Shown: piece after piece, positions 30,701 through 37,513 of the stretch | How the letters are laid out: every line of letters starts with the position of its first letter | Position numbering within the stretch: the first letter of the stretch is position 1 | From: Cercospora beticola | Lineage: Eukaryota; Ascomycota; Dothideomycetes; Mycosphaerellales; Mycosphaerellaceae | Assembly: GCF_033473495.1 (NCBI RefSeq) | Contig: NC_088940.1 | Coordinates: 1,798,001-1,862,000 of the forward strand | Length of the DNA: 64,000 bases | Direction of reading: 5' to 3' | Notes under the pieces: model-generated | What the model saw: only the letters and a program-made list of their open reading frames with translations | What the model was told of the DNA's origin: nothing | Database searches by the model: none | Made by a program: the position numbers and the translations under genes

Positions 30701-33234
30701 TTCCCGACGTCTGTCGCAGGGTTCATCGCAGCGAAAACGCGGAAGTCTGGATGCGCTTCGATGCGCTCGATATTACCAGACTCTGTGAGCAGCAAGAATG
30801 GATTCGGGTCCAGCAGATCGACAATCGATTCGAGCGTGTCGGAAGACGCCAAGTTGATCTCATCTAAGAGCACCCAGTCTCCATTCCGAACAGCCTTGAC
30901 AATGTTGCCTTCAATGAACGTAAATGCTACGGCTTTATCGCCCGAGCTCAGTCGCTGCTCCATCGCTTCTAGTCTGAGGAAGAAGACGTCCCATTTGGCA
31001 AAGTCGATGGCCCTTTTGCTCCCTGTCTTGCGTTTCTTGGCTGGAGCTTCACCCTCGTCTCTCGGTGGCGTAGCGGCCCGCTCTTGGTTGACCATTCCTA
31101 TCGCAGTACGAAAGAGCTTACACACGCCGGTCCAGTTGTTCTTGTCCATCGACTTCTTCAGGAGGGCAATGAATTTTTCGTTCTTTGCTGACGGGAAACT
31201 GTCGCTGAAAAGCTCGTCGAATTCGTCCTTCAGAGGGACCATCAAAGCACGAGGATTGACGGGCTTGAAGCCACCGAGCAAGTCACCAGCTTCAGTCTGC
31301 TGGGACAAGTTGAAAGGTACCAGCTTCTTGCCCAACTGAGTGGCGAGATGCTGAACAGCTGTGGTTTTCCCAACCCCCGTTTCACCGACCAGTAATAGCG
31401 GCTCTCTGTTCACTACAGCTGCCAAAACACTCTCAAGTGTGCGACAGGTATGTGGATTGGTTGAAAACGAGCTTTCGACAATCTTCTTCTGCTTGCTCCG
31501 TGAGATCGCATGACGTCCTGCTCGTACGCTTTCTTTGGCAGCTTTGTATTCAGGCTCCCGGTCACGCAAAAGGTGGTCTCTACGTTGAGGATCGATGTAA
31601 AGCTCTTCTGCGATGTGAGAAGCCAGCATCGTTCGTACCTCGTCGTCTGGTAGTGCGCCCAAGAATGAATCCACGGCTTCAAGAAAAGAATCATCGATAT
31701 CTTTGCTTGTGAACGAGGATCGACCATGTCGGCTGGTCGCAACTCGTTTGCACCACTTCAGCAGATCTCGAGGTCCAATAATGCGAGCAACACCTGTCTT
31801 GCTCTGGCCCACAAGGATCGACTGTTGACTTGCCGCATTGAGCCGCCCATAAACTGCCATGAACTGTGGGACGAGCTTGTCAAGACCGGAATAGAGGCTG
31901 CTGACAACATCTGCCAGCTCTGAAGGCTCAGGCATCTTGATAGAGAGCTTCCGCCAGTGTCGTGCTCCCACCATATGTGAAAGTGGCTTGCTTTCTTCCC
32001 CACGATGATTGCGGAAACTACGAACAGTAGCGACGATGCGGAAACCCTCGGCAGCATATATCGTCTCTTTGCGATTAGGGATCAAGAGCTCCCTCTTTTC
32101 GATGAGTGGAAGTAGGGTACCCAAGACTTCATTCGGAGCCTTGTCTAAGTCCTCGATGACAACCCATCTGCCTTCTTGCACGGCCGTGGTCAGAACTCCA
32201 GGCTTCCAAGTGAATGTTCCAGGCACATCGCCGGTGGTATGAAGGCCAAGTAGGATTTTGGCATCACTCTGTTCATTGAGATGCAAAGTGATCATTTGAC
32301 CAAGCTTGCCGAGGGTCTTGGCAACATGTCGTATTAGTAAACTCTTTCCAGAGCCAGCAAGGCCAGTAAGCAGAAGAGGTTCGGGTCTCTTAAGGGCGTG
32401 TGCGATACATGATACGTTGTCTGACGTAGTCAAGGTATGAACCAACTCGCTGGACCCTCGATCAGAGTGCCCGTTGGCCAACGTGGGCAATAGCACGCCT
32501 CCAACAAGTGTCGTGGACGAGTGAAAACACTCCGCTGGGATGCGTCGGATGTTCGAGGACGGCGCTGATACCTTCGCTCTCTGAGCCTCAGAGATAGCAG
32601 TGAACACCGCGTCACTGCATTCTTGCTCCCAGAGGGTCAGGAACCGATAGTCGATGATTCTGTCGTCCCAAGGGCCGTCAAGGGGAGCACCAGGCCGGTC
32701 TTCGCCTAAATACTGCTTGAGAGTGGTCTCAAACCAATGATCTGCGCCTTTCAATTGGATCTGTAGTATTCTGATGATGAGATACGTGACTGCTGGACTG
32801 CTTCGTTGCAGTAATCTCGCCAGCTCTGTACGTGGGACGAATCTGCCAAATATTCGGCGGTCGTACTTGACCAGGCGAAACAGGCCAAGCAAATACAGCA
32901 AATCCTCGTTGTCGGCATCTTTTTGGCCCAGTGAATAGCGTTCCTGTTCCAACATGTGAGTGGCCAGAGAGGAGAGGAAAGGTGCATAAGGTATTATTCG
33001 TCCTAATGTGGCAATCGAGGACGCCAAAGATCCGTGGGTCCGTAGGGACGCGCAAATGTGTGCAAGCAGATTTTCGCAGTGGATCAACAGGATGTACGTG
33101 TATCGAGCGTCCAGTGCACTTTTCGTGAGAGCTTCAAGATATTGCTCGTTGCTGCCGTTCTGAATAATCTGCAGCAACCCTTCTGGGAGCTGGCCGCCCT
33201 GGCGCAGCAACTCGGTGTCCCAGGCGCACTCCAT
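18718..33234 (-). CDS. MDN1: Midasin, dynein-like AAA+ ATPase of 60S ribosome assembly
   Basis: One uninterrupted frame of 4838 codons (yeast Rea1/Mdn1 is about 4900 residues). Midasin strips assembly factors (Ytm1-Erb1-Nop7 and Rsa4) from pre-60S particles in nucleolus and nucleoplasm. Six AAA+ modules are visible from their Walker A loops: GLAGSGKS (about residue 288), GETGVGKT (616), GPTSAGKT (1050), GETGCGKT (1343), GSPGVGKT (1730) and GGSGVGKT (2040), with matching Walker B/sensor segments such as VLLDEINLA and WVLLDEMNLA. A long helical linker (about 2300-4000) is followed by an Asp/Glu-rich tether (about 4020-4530). The C-terminal VWA domain carries the MIDAS motif DDSQS near 4623, which grips UBL-domain substrates. 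No intron is needed anywhere in 14.5 kb. It is head-to-head with bL12m, 242 bp away. Confidence 0.98.
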   Translation of the reverse strand: MECAWDTELLRQGGQLPEGLLQIIQNGSNEQYLEALTKSALDARYTYILLIHCENLLAHICASLRTHGSLASSIATLGRIIPYAPFLSSLATHMLEQERYSLGQKDADNEDLLYLLGLFRLVKYDRRIFGRFVPRTELARLLQRSSPAVTYLIIRILQIQLKGADHWFETTLKQYLGEDRPGAPLDGPWDDRIIDYRFLTLWEQECSDAVFTAISEAQRAKVSAPSSNIRRIPAECFHSSTTLVGGVLLPTLANGHSDRGSSELVHTLTTSDNVSCIAHALKRPEPLLLTGLAGSGKSLLIRHVAKTLGKLGQMITLHLNEQSDAKILLGLHTTGDVPGTFTWKPGVLTTAVQEGRWVVIEDLDKAPNEVLGTLLPLIEKRELLIPNRKETIYAAEGFRIVATVRSFRNHRGEESKPLSHMVGARHWRKLSIKMPEPSELADVVSSLYSGLDKLVPQFMAVYGRLNAASQQSILVGQSKTGVARIIGPRDLLKWCKRVATSRHGRSSFTSKDIDDSFLEAVDSFLGALPDDEVRTMLASHIAEELYIDPQRRDHLLRDREPEYKAAKESVRAGRHAISRSKQKKIVESSFSTNPHTCRTLESVLAAVVNREPLLLVGETGVGKTTAVQHLATQLGKKLVPFNLSQQTEAGDLLGGFKPVNPRALMVPLKDEFDELFSDSFPSAKNEKFIALLKKSMDKNNWTGVCKLFRTAIGMVNQERAATPPRDEGEAPAKKRKTGSKRAIDFAKWDVFFLRLEAMEQRLSSGDKAVAFTFIEGNIVKAVRNGDWVLLDEINLASSDTLESIVDLLDPNPFLLLTESGNIERIEAHPDFRVFAAMNPATDVGKKDLPPGVRSRFTELYVESPDKDAKSLESIVRTWLGAAATSDVAVASHVRELYQRIILLSQDNKLVDGAGQKPHFSLRTLTRTLSYAKRISQMCSLRRALYEGFQMSFLTFLDAESISLVQPLIEDCLFRKAKINVKAELQRTLRKPEDGHAYVQGHPGSKHWIRRGAGELQDQPQYIITDFVRRNLENLVRASSTRQFPVLIQGPTSAGKTSMIEYLAQRTGHKFTRINNHEHTDLQEYLGTYVSGTDGTLQFQEGMLVKALREGHWIVLDELNLAPTDVLEALNRLLDDNRELLVPETQETIRPHPDFMLFATQNPAGLYGGRKTLSRAFRNRFLELHFDDIPISELQEILQRRTQQPPSRCARIVNVYRELSVMRQESRLFEQKSFATLRDLFRWAMRPNDTIEQLAVNGYMLLCERVRKPEERDALKTVIEKAMSEKGPKVSIDDDTLYAQNAPEIFQHVQSGADHGVVWTKAMRRLYVLVSRAIANNEPVLLVGETGCGKTTVCQMLADAMAKVLHTVNAHQNTETGDLIGSQRPVRNRGAVESTLRQHLIASPMLQTSEDAASRSTDELLIDYDRVVKSLPKDERISWQHNPTHLEIQLCRTRYNALFEWADGTLVKAMRQGQFFLLDEISLADDSVLERINSVLEPSRTILLAEKGSLDASITAAPGFQFFATMNPGGDYGKRELSPALRNRFTEIWAPAMSDLDDVLQIVQAKLVAIARPHAHAMIHFASWFKKRFDTSASSAVSIRDTLAWTQFVNSFQHAGALPAITHGAAMVYIDTLGANPAGLMSTTSLSLNEERQACFAELGRLLGTDALASYKGTFEVLHGPTTFSIGPFQIERSSNVVEGEVAFTFDPPTTRSNAMRILRALQLSKPVLLEGSPGVGKTALVTAIAAATGTPLTRINLSDQTDLIDLFGADAPVEDGFGWRDAPFLRAMKSGEWVLLDEMNLASQSVLEGLNACLDHRGEVFVPELGLSFARHPRFRLFAAQNPHHQGGGRKGLPASFVNRFTVVYADTFKAEDLLMICQRSFSELDIDYVKKSIAFVTRLNEEVADRRTFGALGSPWEFNLRDITRWFALAASHDGLLRAGTARDFVEMLFMQRFRTPLDKTCVRELFCSIFEGAQHPTDLFYNTSTQTLQIGLALLPRDTVVANVFNGCSSLKASSQHLRALQSIMLCVHKRWPVILAGGSGVGKTTLLEGLASCVGADIVTLGMSAETDALDLIGGYEQHDPHRRRTLALSRLRAQHELLGKAALAQGLVADYAALEQAFLEVEQKADDASVSRLLKLLPEQIALRLSSVLDELKLGQEAIDKARFEWIEGPLIEAIQEGKWVVLDNANLCSPSVLDRLNGLMEPSGVLIVNEHSAPDGSAQIIKPHPGFRIFLTVDPKLGELSRAMRNRAVEIFLADLRPDTVVPTTMLHPESSMTRFSAMRKITASGADGFTEGLARDHRGLADEQLMHRFERDTTRTDPSCNAAETTPSSLGDQVNVQDLYHGVTNALQAPADYARVQVSSPVSPKVSILADGKCSLQTVHPLNNQPLIQQSQQVYTAAVSLATRYDINVQLTAVTAALNHSKADRKLVDRLSRFWQSARQQTHFSNAKTKVNLLDVCGKLLLPLQEWSQQSHDLPAHDLHAVKSELLSLVAFCWTLLRGLGSPMMDVPTLTAISMVGQSICRQLQSLPDLEGTIARFQSGLDDLGLVPNAQARHAFIAMWQQFRPAMPKTMETLQALLSFEDVMAKFDEVTLSFRVPVKHIAELRVQFRRALDVSHSADDLRSLADKATRTLPAAALDDELVDNAVTAKPHFAASFESLYQRLVIASEEYASDPMGMANLEVLAMRKTARGLAGGVGATPSQLALNHIRSISSSTSADDSSDFQSFASLKIILGDLATTKEVSLQALGLLESETGILGHAATTRARLLEDEAVRHLNTKLRILVKSVAQALAQQSELGFLRDHAIRMLRDEDMQDAAVQAVACCSDERAAAVCRRLSEVKRYLTTTSEQAAEMQANAAYAWALLASACLDICLPEHTFDPVQESQVSNTVFQHTKDNLQAQLKALRSYRQAWVGEPDSLRARILEEQIAALGEGPAVVEVCRPEVSQLSQLQGDLKALSRLIFPLRQDTNPQNLNDAAWNNLTVIRDRLDAQYRAYADLTAPVLGFVDCLFVARRLLPSPTHQAQVQSSLARIVPFLNAGIDDWTNEALFVHAQGPCRSKEEQLLWLSVTAARCSIVPIDKTSQEFRTTLNNTLRLFYEAWAKELDHDQRIAARNSSLYQFRGTDDESEEAIAADLQALFPAYDGGIQETKQTPSVNAQALAPIIQAIHRTIHTGKGISQEILLDLLHKAAEVPALRDSPSVAAIISALHRLSTELSAPKVSKNIYTDPDVGQAKRLASLLEKIQKRFEHIHNAWPDHATPIEALRACNTILAVHYSEPLARFLPYIEKLHVIVNEWQKVASSEYSVSSLLEEITSLVVSWRQLELSTWAGLFDHEDKACEKNASSWWYVAYETIIIAAESEAQSGAALQSFSRQLLETLASFLQHCGLGEFATRLSMLTYFAADLRVRAMDNASLNPVHAALTSLIQFYSHFTATVSSHLASKRSELEKQIKEVVQLASWKDRNIEALKRSAKNSHNRLLRSVKKYRMLLAEPVAPLLQSEFPAMERQLDPESEQLANVVAALESTPVRLEAWLGRPRELNDLASVASRITSRAEMVKHALKVTKRLDRFLQETNDEAAELRKATPSVATEKNKSVVQQLKTRKRRLLADVFREVQAMGFQRNMAEDVLAQQQSLQGVLSRSMPLQSIRPTASAALADYEHHRFAHLMPTVRESTIKHNEDLTPAEIARGKTLLESMLHVTIQQRISISNGLGDLEAFTSAMRLLREVAEVDNVHSESGIASDIGLCRANILGLLGIAQTAFRIVHMQSQLASIDYSEVATQLATNIEGLQGLQKQISTHAALPAGISTRVLRNLAQQFNAISAQLRTHIQNAIARHQELHPVLKHVARWTATETTKPLTDSAKPISTDDWVQMLVGLISDIQAPLTANGVGVNGSTQKSWLLDEQQHLQSFVHTLKLDVARSKLENLISLLPSLHSDTGDQFAAEQDLVQIALVCTNVLPVLDAYANSASNALLDFAKLHATTSRVAFHLATSFVQLARQGFCTPTDKAQGEEQQSGQVESGTGLGDGEGGEDISKDVGADEDLSELAQEAKSKEKDDDIEAEKDAVDMADEDLQGDFDEGNGSEEDDQQDDKEGGEDAELDEETGKIGENDDAVDEKTWDDGKKAEEADKEADKGKGTRNDDQAAAENAEADDAQDDEPMEQEAEAGAEMDAEAGQNEPDQADPHMQDEQNLDLPEDLQMDGDRDEMSDIEAEDDIPDDMDDAGYTEEEATTKQDPADLDAEMGEDDGAEEAEQTGEATAAEDDDPGQEKEEGDDANSDTAMLDNEDTQEKPDDGLTSADAGQGQEEDVDDAKNSGAVSSAEQQEDDHDANEPSEQTGATEGTQRTQTNEASGQAETGDEQQQSLPFKQLGDVLKQWYNQNRNIETAQEPEESQKAAEEEVDMSDPRFEHVPENVDSDMQALGAASAEQSKALDDQNAIDVNEQTLDDAPLPEEQAELPEEDEAQQEAEGSAAKGENKDGGSKQNQTMVGKPKDLDTAMDGYADIDEPDDIENVDEQLDQTHLSQENPELKSIDDARKEWTDHENRTRNMAIVLTEHLRLILQPTQATKMRGDFRTGKRLNIKKIIPYIASSYKRDKIWMRRSVPSKRTYQIMLAIDDSQSMNEDERKGLAFDTLALIAKSMAMLEVGELSVLGFGETATVAHAFDMPFTSDAGAEVVRQLTFSQTKTDIKRLLEKSIELFRAARLKATGSSSNLWQLQLIISDGLCDDHPSIRQLVRQAHEEQIMVVFIVVDAAAQETTAAGSKQSILDINRVEFGMDANGETQVNMVKYLDTFPFRYYLIVRDVLELPNVLAGALRQWFAEVVGSDG

Positions 33235-33476
33235 TGCAGTGCGAACAACGTCACGCGATGCGTGAGCGAAGTGGAGGGAAAATCTGGCAGAGCCAGTGTG
33301 TTATGTCGTCGAGCAGAAAAAAGTGCAGACTTCGAAGTCGATCAGGTTGGCGGTGGCGGCAAGTGCCGCGTGCACCCCCGAGAACGCCGCATTGGACGTT
33401 CGATTTGGTGGACGACGAGACACACGAGCACACGGTATTGACATCCCCCATCGACGCCCACATCATCTTCGCCGAT
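33235..33476. promoter_or_regulatory. Shared 242-bp divergent promoter MDN1 / bL12m
   Basis: The two start codons are only 242 bp apart on opposite strands, so this stretch must hold both 5' leaders and promoters. It links a cytosolic 60S assembly factor with a mitochondrial ribosomal protein. No TATA box was evident. Confidence 0.6.
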
Positions 33477-34090
33477 ATGTCGCTCGCTCCTTCCTACGCC
33501 GCGCGCGCCTGCCGCCAATGTATCCGATCTTCGTCCCGATTCGCAGCCAGCACAATCCCACAACGGACACAGCAAAGGAGATGGCAGTCAACGGAATCCG
33601 CTGCTGCTCCCGAGAACGCAAAGATTGCCAGCATCGTAGACCAGATTAGCCAATTGACGCTTCTTGAGACGGCAGACCTTGTATCGACGCTGAAGGTAGG
33701 ACAATGGCCGCCACCAAGCAAGGCTTGTTCCTGTACTAATGATCTGTTCTTTAGTCACGATTAAATATCCCTGACATGCCAATTGGTGGCTTTGCTGCTG
33801 CTGGACCTGCAGGCGGAGCTCCTGCCGCGGCAGCAGCAGAGGAGCCCGAAGAGGCTGCTCCCGCGAAGGAAGAGAAGACATTGTTCAATTTGAAGCTGGA
33901 ATCATTCGACGCGGCCGCGAAGCCAAAGATCATCAAGGAGGTCAAGGCAATGCTCGGCTTGAGCTTGGTAGATTCAAAGAAGTTCGTGGAGAGTGCGCCA
34001 AAGATGATGAAGGAGGGTGTGCCAAAGGAGGAGGCTGAGAAGATTATCGAGACACTGAAGGCGCTGGGTGGTGTGGTGAAGATGGAGTAG
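33477..34090 (+). CDS. MNP1: Mitochondrial large ribosomal subunit protein bL12m
   Basis: Two exons, 33477-33695 and 33755-34090, with a 59-nt intron that has a consensus TACTAAT branch site and TTTAG acceptor; 184 residues. The first about 40 residues are Arg/Ser-rich with no acidic residues (ARACRQCIRSSSRF..RRWQST), a mitochondrial presequence. The L7/L12 N-terminal dimerisation helix follows (IASIVDQISQLTLLETADLV), then an Ala/Gly/Pro hinge and the C-terminal domain with KTLFNLKLESFDAAAKPKII, EVKAMLGLSLVDSKKFVESA and the closing LKALGGVV. bL12 forms the stalk that recruits translational GTPases. The start is chosen by the presequence; the frame is open upstream but without support. Confidence 0.95.
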
Positions 34091-34787
34091 AGGGACTTGG
34101 ACGACTTTGTGGCAATACTTGCGATGTATGATGGGCTCAAAAGCATCGGAAAAGGCGCTGTTCTGCATGAGCTGGGTTGCGGACATACAGGAAGATATCA
34201 TTGTACAGTATACGAGCGTACCTGGGCGCCAGAGCTGAGCACTAGACTGGGAGCGCCGCTCTATCAGCCACATGACTACTGCTTGAAATCGAATGAGCGC
34301 AATTGCTTCGTCTTCAGAGAAGCACAAGTACCGCAGACCAGCCTCACACCACCAACAAACAGCGCCACAGTAGAGGAAAGGGCGAAGCGATGCGCGGACT
34401 GCGAAGGAAACAGGAGGTGTATAGACATTTCACCGCGGCACATACTCCTCTCGACGTTGTCCAAGCATGCAGTTCTGTTGAAACTTACCGAAGCCTCTAT
34501 GACAGGTTCTGGATCTCTGCTTTTAGGCCTCAGACAAATACGAGTGACGCGCTCTACTCGTGTGCAGCGAGGGCGTCGACATGCAGAATGGTGATTTAGT
34601 TCCTGCCAATATACGCGTGCTGGAATCAGCTGTGACAGCAGTGTGAACATTCAAAAGTACTCTGTCTTGCTGCTTCTAACACGCCACATAACGCAAGGGA
34701 ATATGTACATATGCAGATACAGAACTCCTCGGCGCTGGTTCATACACAGGACAAATTTCGATCAACTTCAATTCCGCCTTAATTCCT
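34091..34787. other. Convergent 3' intergenic region
   Basis: About 700 bp between the 3' ends of bL12m and the complex I gene. Overlapping frames of 100-165 codons are present without recognised motifs. Nothing is supported. Confidence 0.5.
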
Positions 34788-36375
34788 CTATTGGCCTGGT
34801 GCAATGAGCATGCCCTTCTTCACTGCATCATGCTGCCAGCCGCCAGCAAGGGCCTCGCCACCACTCTTCTTAGCATGATCTGCTATCCGCGCCTCCAACT
34901 CGGGTCTGAAATGTCGGATGAGACCTTGGATCGGCCAAGCGAAAGCCTCGCCCAGCGCACAAATGGTGTGGCCTTCAACTTGCTTTGTGAGCTCCTGCAT
35001 CATATCAATCTCACGTGATCGTGCCTGGCCCTTTTCGAAGCGGTGCATGATTTGCTCTGTCCATTTGCTGCCCTCACGGCAAGGTGTGCATTGACCGCAC
35101 GATTCATGGTGGTAGAACTTGGAAAGACGCGAGATGGCGCGAACAACGTCTGTGCTCTGGTCCATGACAATGACTGCAGCGGTACCAAGACCAGACTGCG
35201 AATCCTTGAGTGCGTCGAAGTCCATCAGCTGGTCGTCACAGATCTTGCGAGGCAGAATCGGTGTCGATGAACCACCAGGGATGACGGCCTTCAAGTTATC
35301 CCAGCCACCACGTACACCGCCGCAGTGCTTATCGATCAGCTCCCGAAGTGGAATGGACATTTCTTCCTCAACAGTGCAAGGATTGTTGACGTGGCCGGAG
35401 ATGCAGAAAAGCTTGGTGCCTGAGTTTCGCTCGCGTCCGAAGGAGTTGAACCAGCTAGCACCTCGTCGGCAAATCGTGGGTGCGACGGCAACAGTTTCGA
35501 CGTTGGCAACAGTGGAAGGACAACCGAAGAGACCGACAGCAGCTGGGAACGGAGGCTTCAGACGTGGCTTTCCCGGCTTGCCCTCGAGTGATTCGATCAA
35601 AGACGTTTCCTCGCCGCAGACATAAGCACCCATGCCACGGTGCAAAAATACGTCAAAGTTGAAGCCGGATCCGCATGCGTTCTCGCCGAGGAAACCAGCT
35701 TGGTAAGCTTCCTGGATAGCTCGTTGCAACACGGTAGCTTCGTGGTAGAACTCGCCGCGGATGTAAATGTACGCTGCTGTGCACTGAGTTTGCTCCATTA
35801 GCGCGACCTCAAGAACTCTCGCGCACGATATTACTTACGTTCATGGCACGGCCAGCGACCAAACATCCCTCAATGAGTTTGTGAGGATCCTTTCGCATGA
35901 TCTCACGGTCCTTGCACGTCCCCGGCTCTCCCTCATCGGCGTTGACGACGAGATATCGGGGCTTGGTGTCCTCGTCCCAGCCCTTCGGGTTCATGAAGCT
36001 CCACTTCATGCCCGATGGAAAGCCTGCACCTCCTCGCCCGCGCAGGCCAGAAGCCTTAATCTCTGATATGATCCAGTCGTGACCCTTGAGCAAGATCTCC
36101 TTCGTCTTGTACCAGTCTCCATACTTCATGGCGCTCTTTAGATCTGCCCCGTGGTGTCCGTACAAGTTGGTGAAGATACGGTCTTGATCCTTCAAGCCGC
36201 CGTGTCGGTGCACCGGCGGTGCATCCTGCACTGTAGCCATTCCTCGCTTCTGTTGGCCATCCTGTGCCACGGCCTGAGCGGGAGTGGTGGTCGAGAGGGT
36301 GCGAGCTGCGACCTTCGGGAGAGAGGTCGTCGCGCCGGCGCGCAGGGCGGCCTTGCTCGCTGGAGTGCTCAGCAT
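34788..36375 (-). CDS. nuo51: NADH:ubiquinone oxidoreductase 51 kDa flavoprotein subunit (NDUFV1/NuoF)
   Basis: Two exons, 36375-35839 and 35783-34788, with a 55-nt intron (GTAAGT..CAG, CTAAT branch); 510 residues. The N-terminal ~50 residues form a mitochondrial presequence ([24 protein letters not shown]). This subunit takes electrons from NADH to FMN at the tip of the complex I peripheral arm. The NADH-binding loop [13 protein letters not shown], the FMN region [26 protein letters not shown] across the splice junction, and [14 protein letters not shown] are all present. The N3 [4Fe-4S] ligands are in [12 protein letters not shown] and the distant HTICALG. Length and order are typical. The acceptor is placed to give [13 protein letters not shown], the family consensus. 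Confidence 0.97.
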
Positions 36376-37513
36376 CGTGGGTGTCGTCGTCGGCGATGTA
36401 TTCGAAGGGTGAGCGAGGCTTCGTCGCCTGGACGCAGGACGATGGATTGCCTGCGATTGAACGTCTGAGGTGGTGGCAATGTCAATGATGCGGGCAAATC
36501 AAGTTAGCACACATTGGCCAGCAGTCAGCAACATTGTCATTGGCAGGAAGCACCCGCTGGTCTCCACTTCTGCGAGATCTCGCTCCTCTTCTCACAGAAA
36601 GTCTATCTTGCAGCGAGACTTCCACACCTCTTCCATCTCTCCGCTGCTGAACCCTTCACAATGCTAGCTTGTCGAGCTGTAACAGCCGTGTGTCATTGTG
36701 CTTGTCTCGAGGATGGCACGTGATGACATCGATTGCAATGTTTCCATTTCGGCCGAAGTGAACCATCTCAATATGGCATCCCACGAGTCACGACAATAAT
36801 GTTCTGGAGCTGGAAAGGACCAGAGTCCTAAAAATTCAAGATCTGAATCTGGAAGCAACTTGGTAGTACCTTTACACGTCGTGATTGAAAGGACATAACG
36901 GGCATTTTGTAGGCGAGTTGGGGCTGAACATGCTCCCTCTGGTGAGGCTGCCAGGCTCAGCGCCTTCTCTATTCACCCAAGTAGCTGCAGTAACGTGCAG
37001 AGGCGTGATCCATGAGCGGGAAATGGCGTTGTAGAGAGATCTGGGTCACATGTCGAGCAACCCAGCCATTCACCGTAATGCGAAATGCCACGATCCCTCC
37101 AGCAACAAGCATCAGACTCGACCGCTGAGCACTCTGAAAAGTCTCTATTGACTGCCGGCAACGCCCTGGAAAAGTGAGGCCGAACTTGCATCTGCTGCTG
37201 CACGTTGGCATGTGAAGCGACCTCCTGATTACCATTTGGCCGCAACCACCTTAGGCTTCAGCTTTCTTCTAATTCCAGGAGTTCCAGCCTTGCGACATCA
37301 CCGCAGTCGAGCAGCACTGTCAGCTTTAGCAAAGAGAAGGCACAACTTCAGCTCAACACCGCAGACTCTTCCGACCCCTTCTCCATTCAGCCGCGATCCA
37401 AGCCAAGCCCAAGAGCTATTCACCAAACCCAGACTTGAGTCATCCTTTGCCAACCTGTTCCAAACACACCTCTCCCACACTCGAGTCAGAGGTCGACGCT
37501 TTGCACATTCGCC
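36376..37513. other. Divergent intergenic region
   Basis: About 1.1 kb with the promoters of the complex I subunit (minus) and the unknown coiled-coil gene (plus). Only short overlapping frames are present. Confidence 0.5.
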
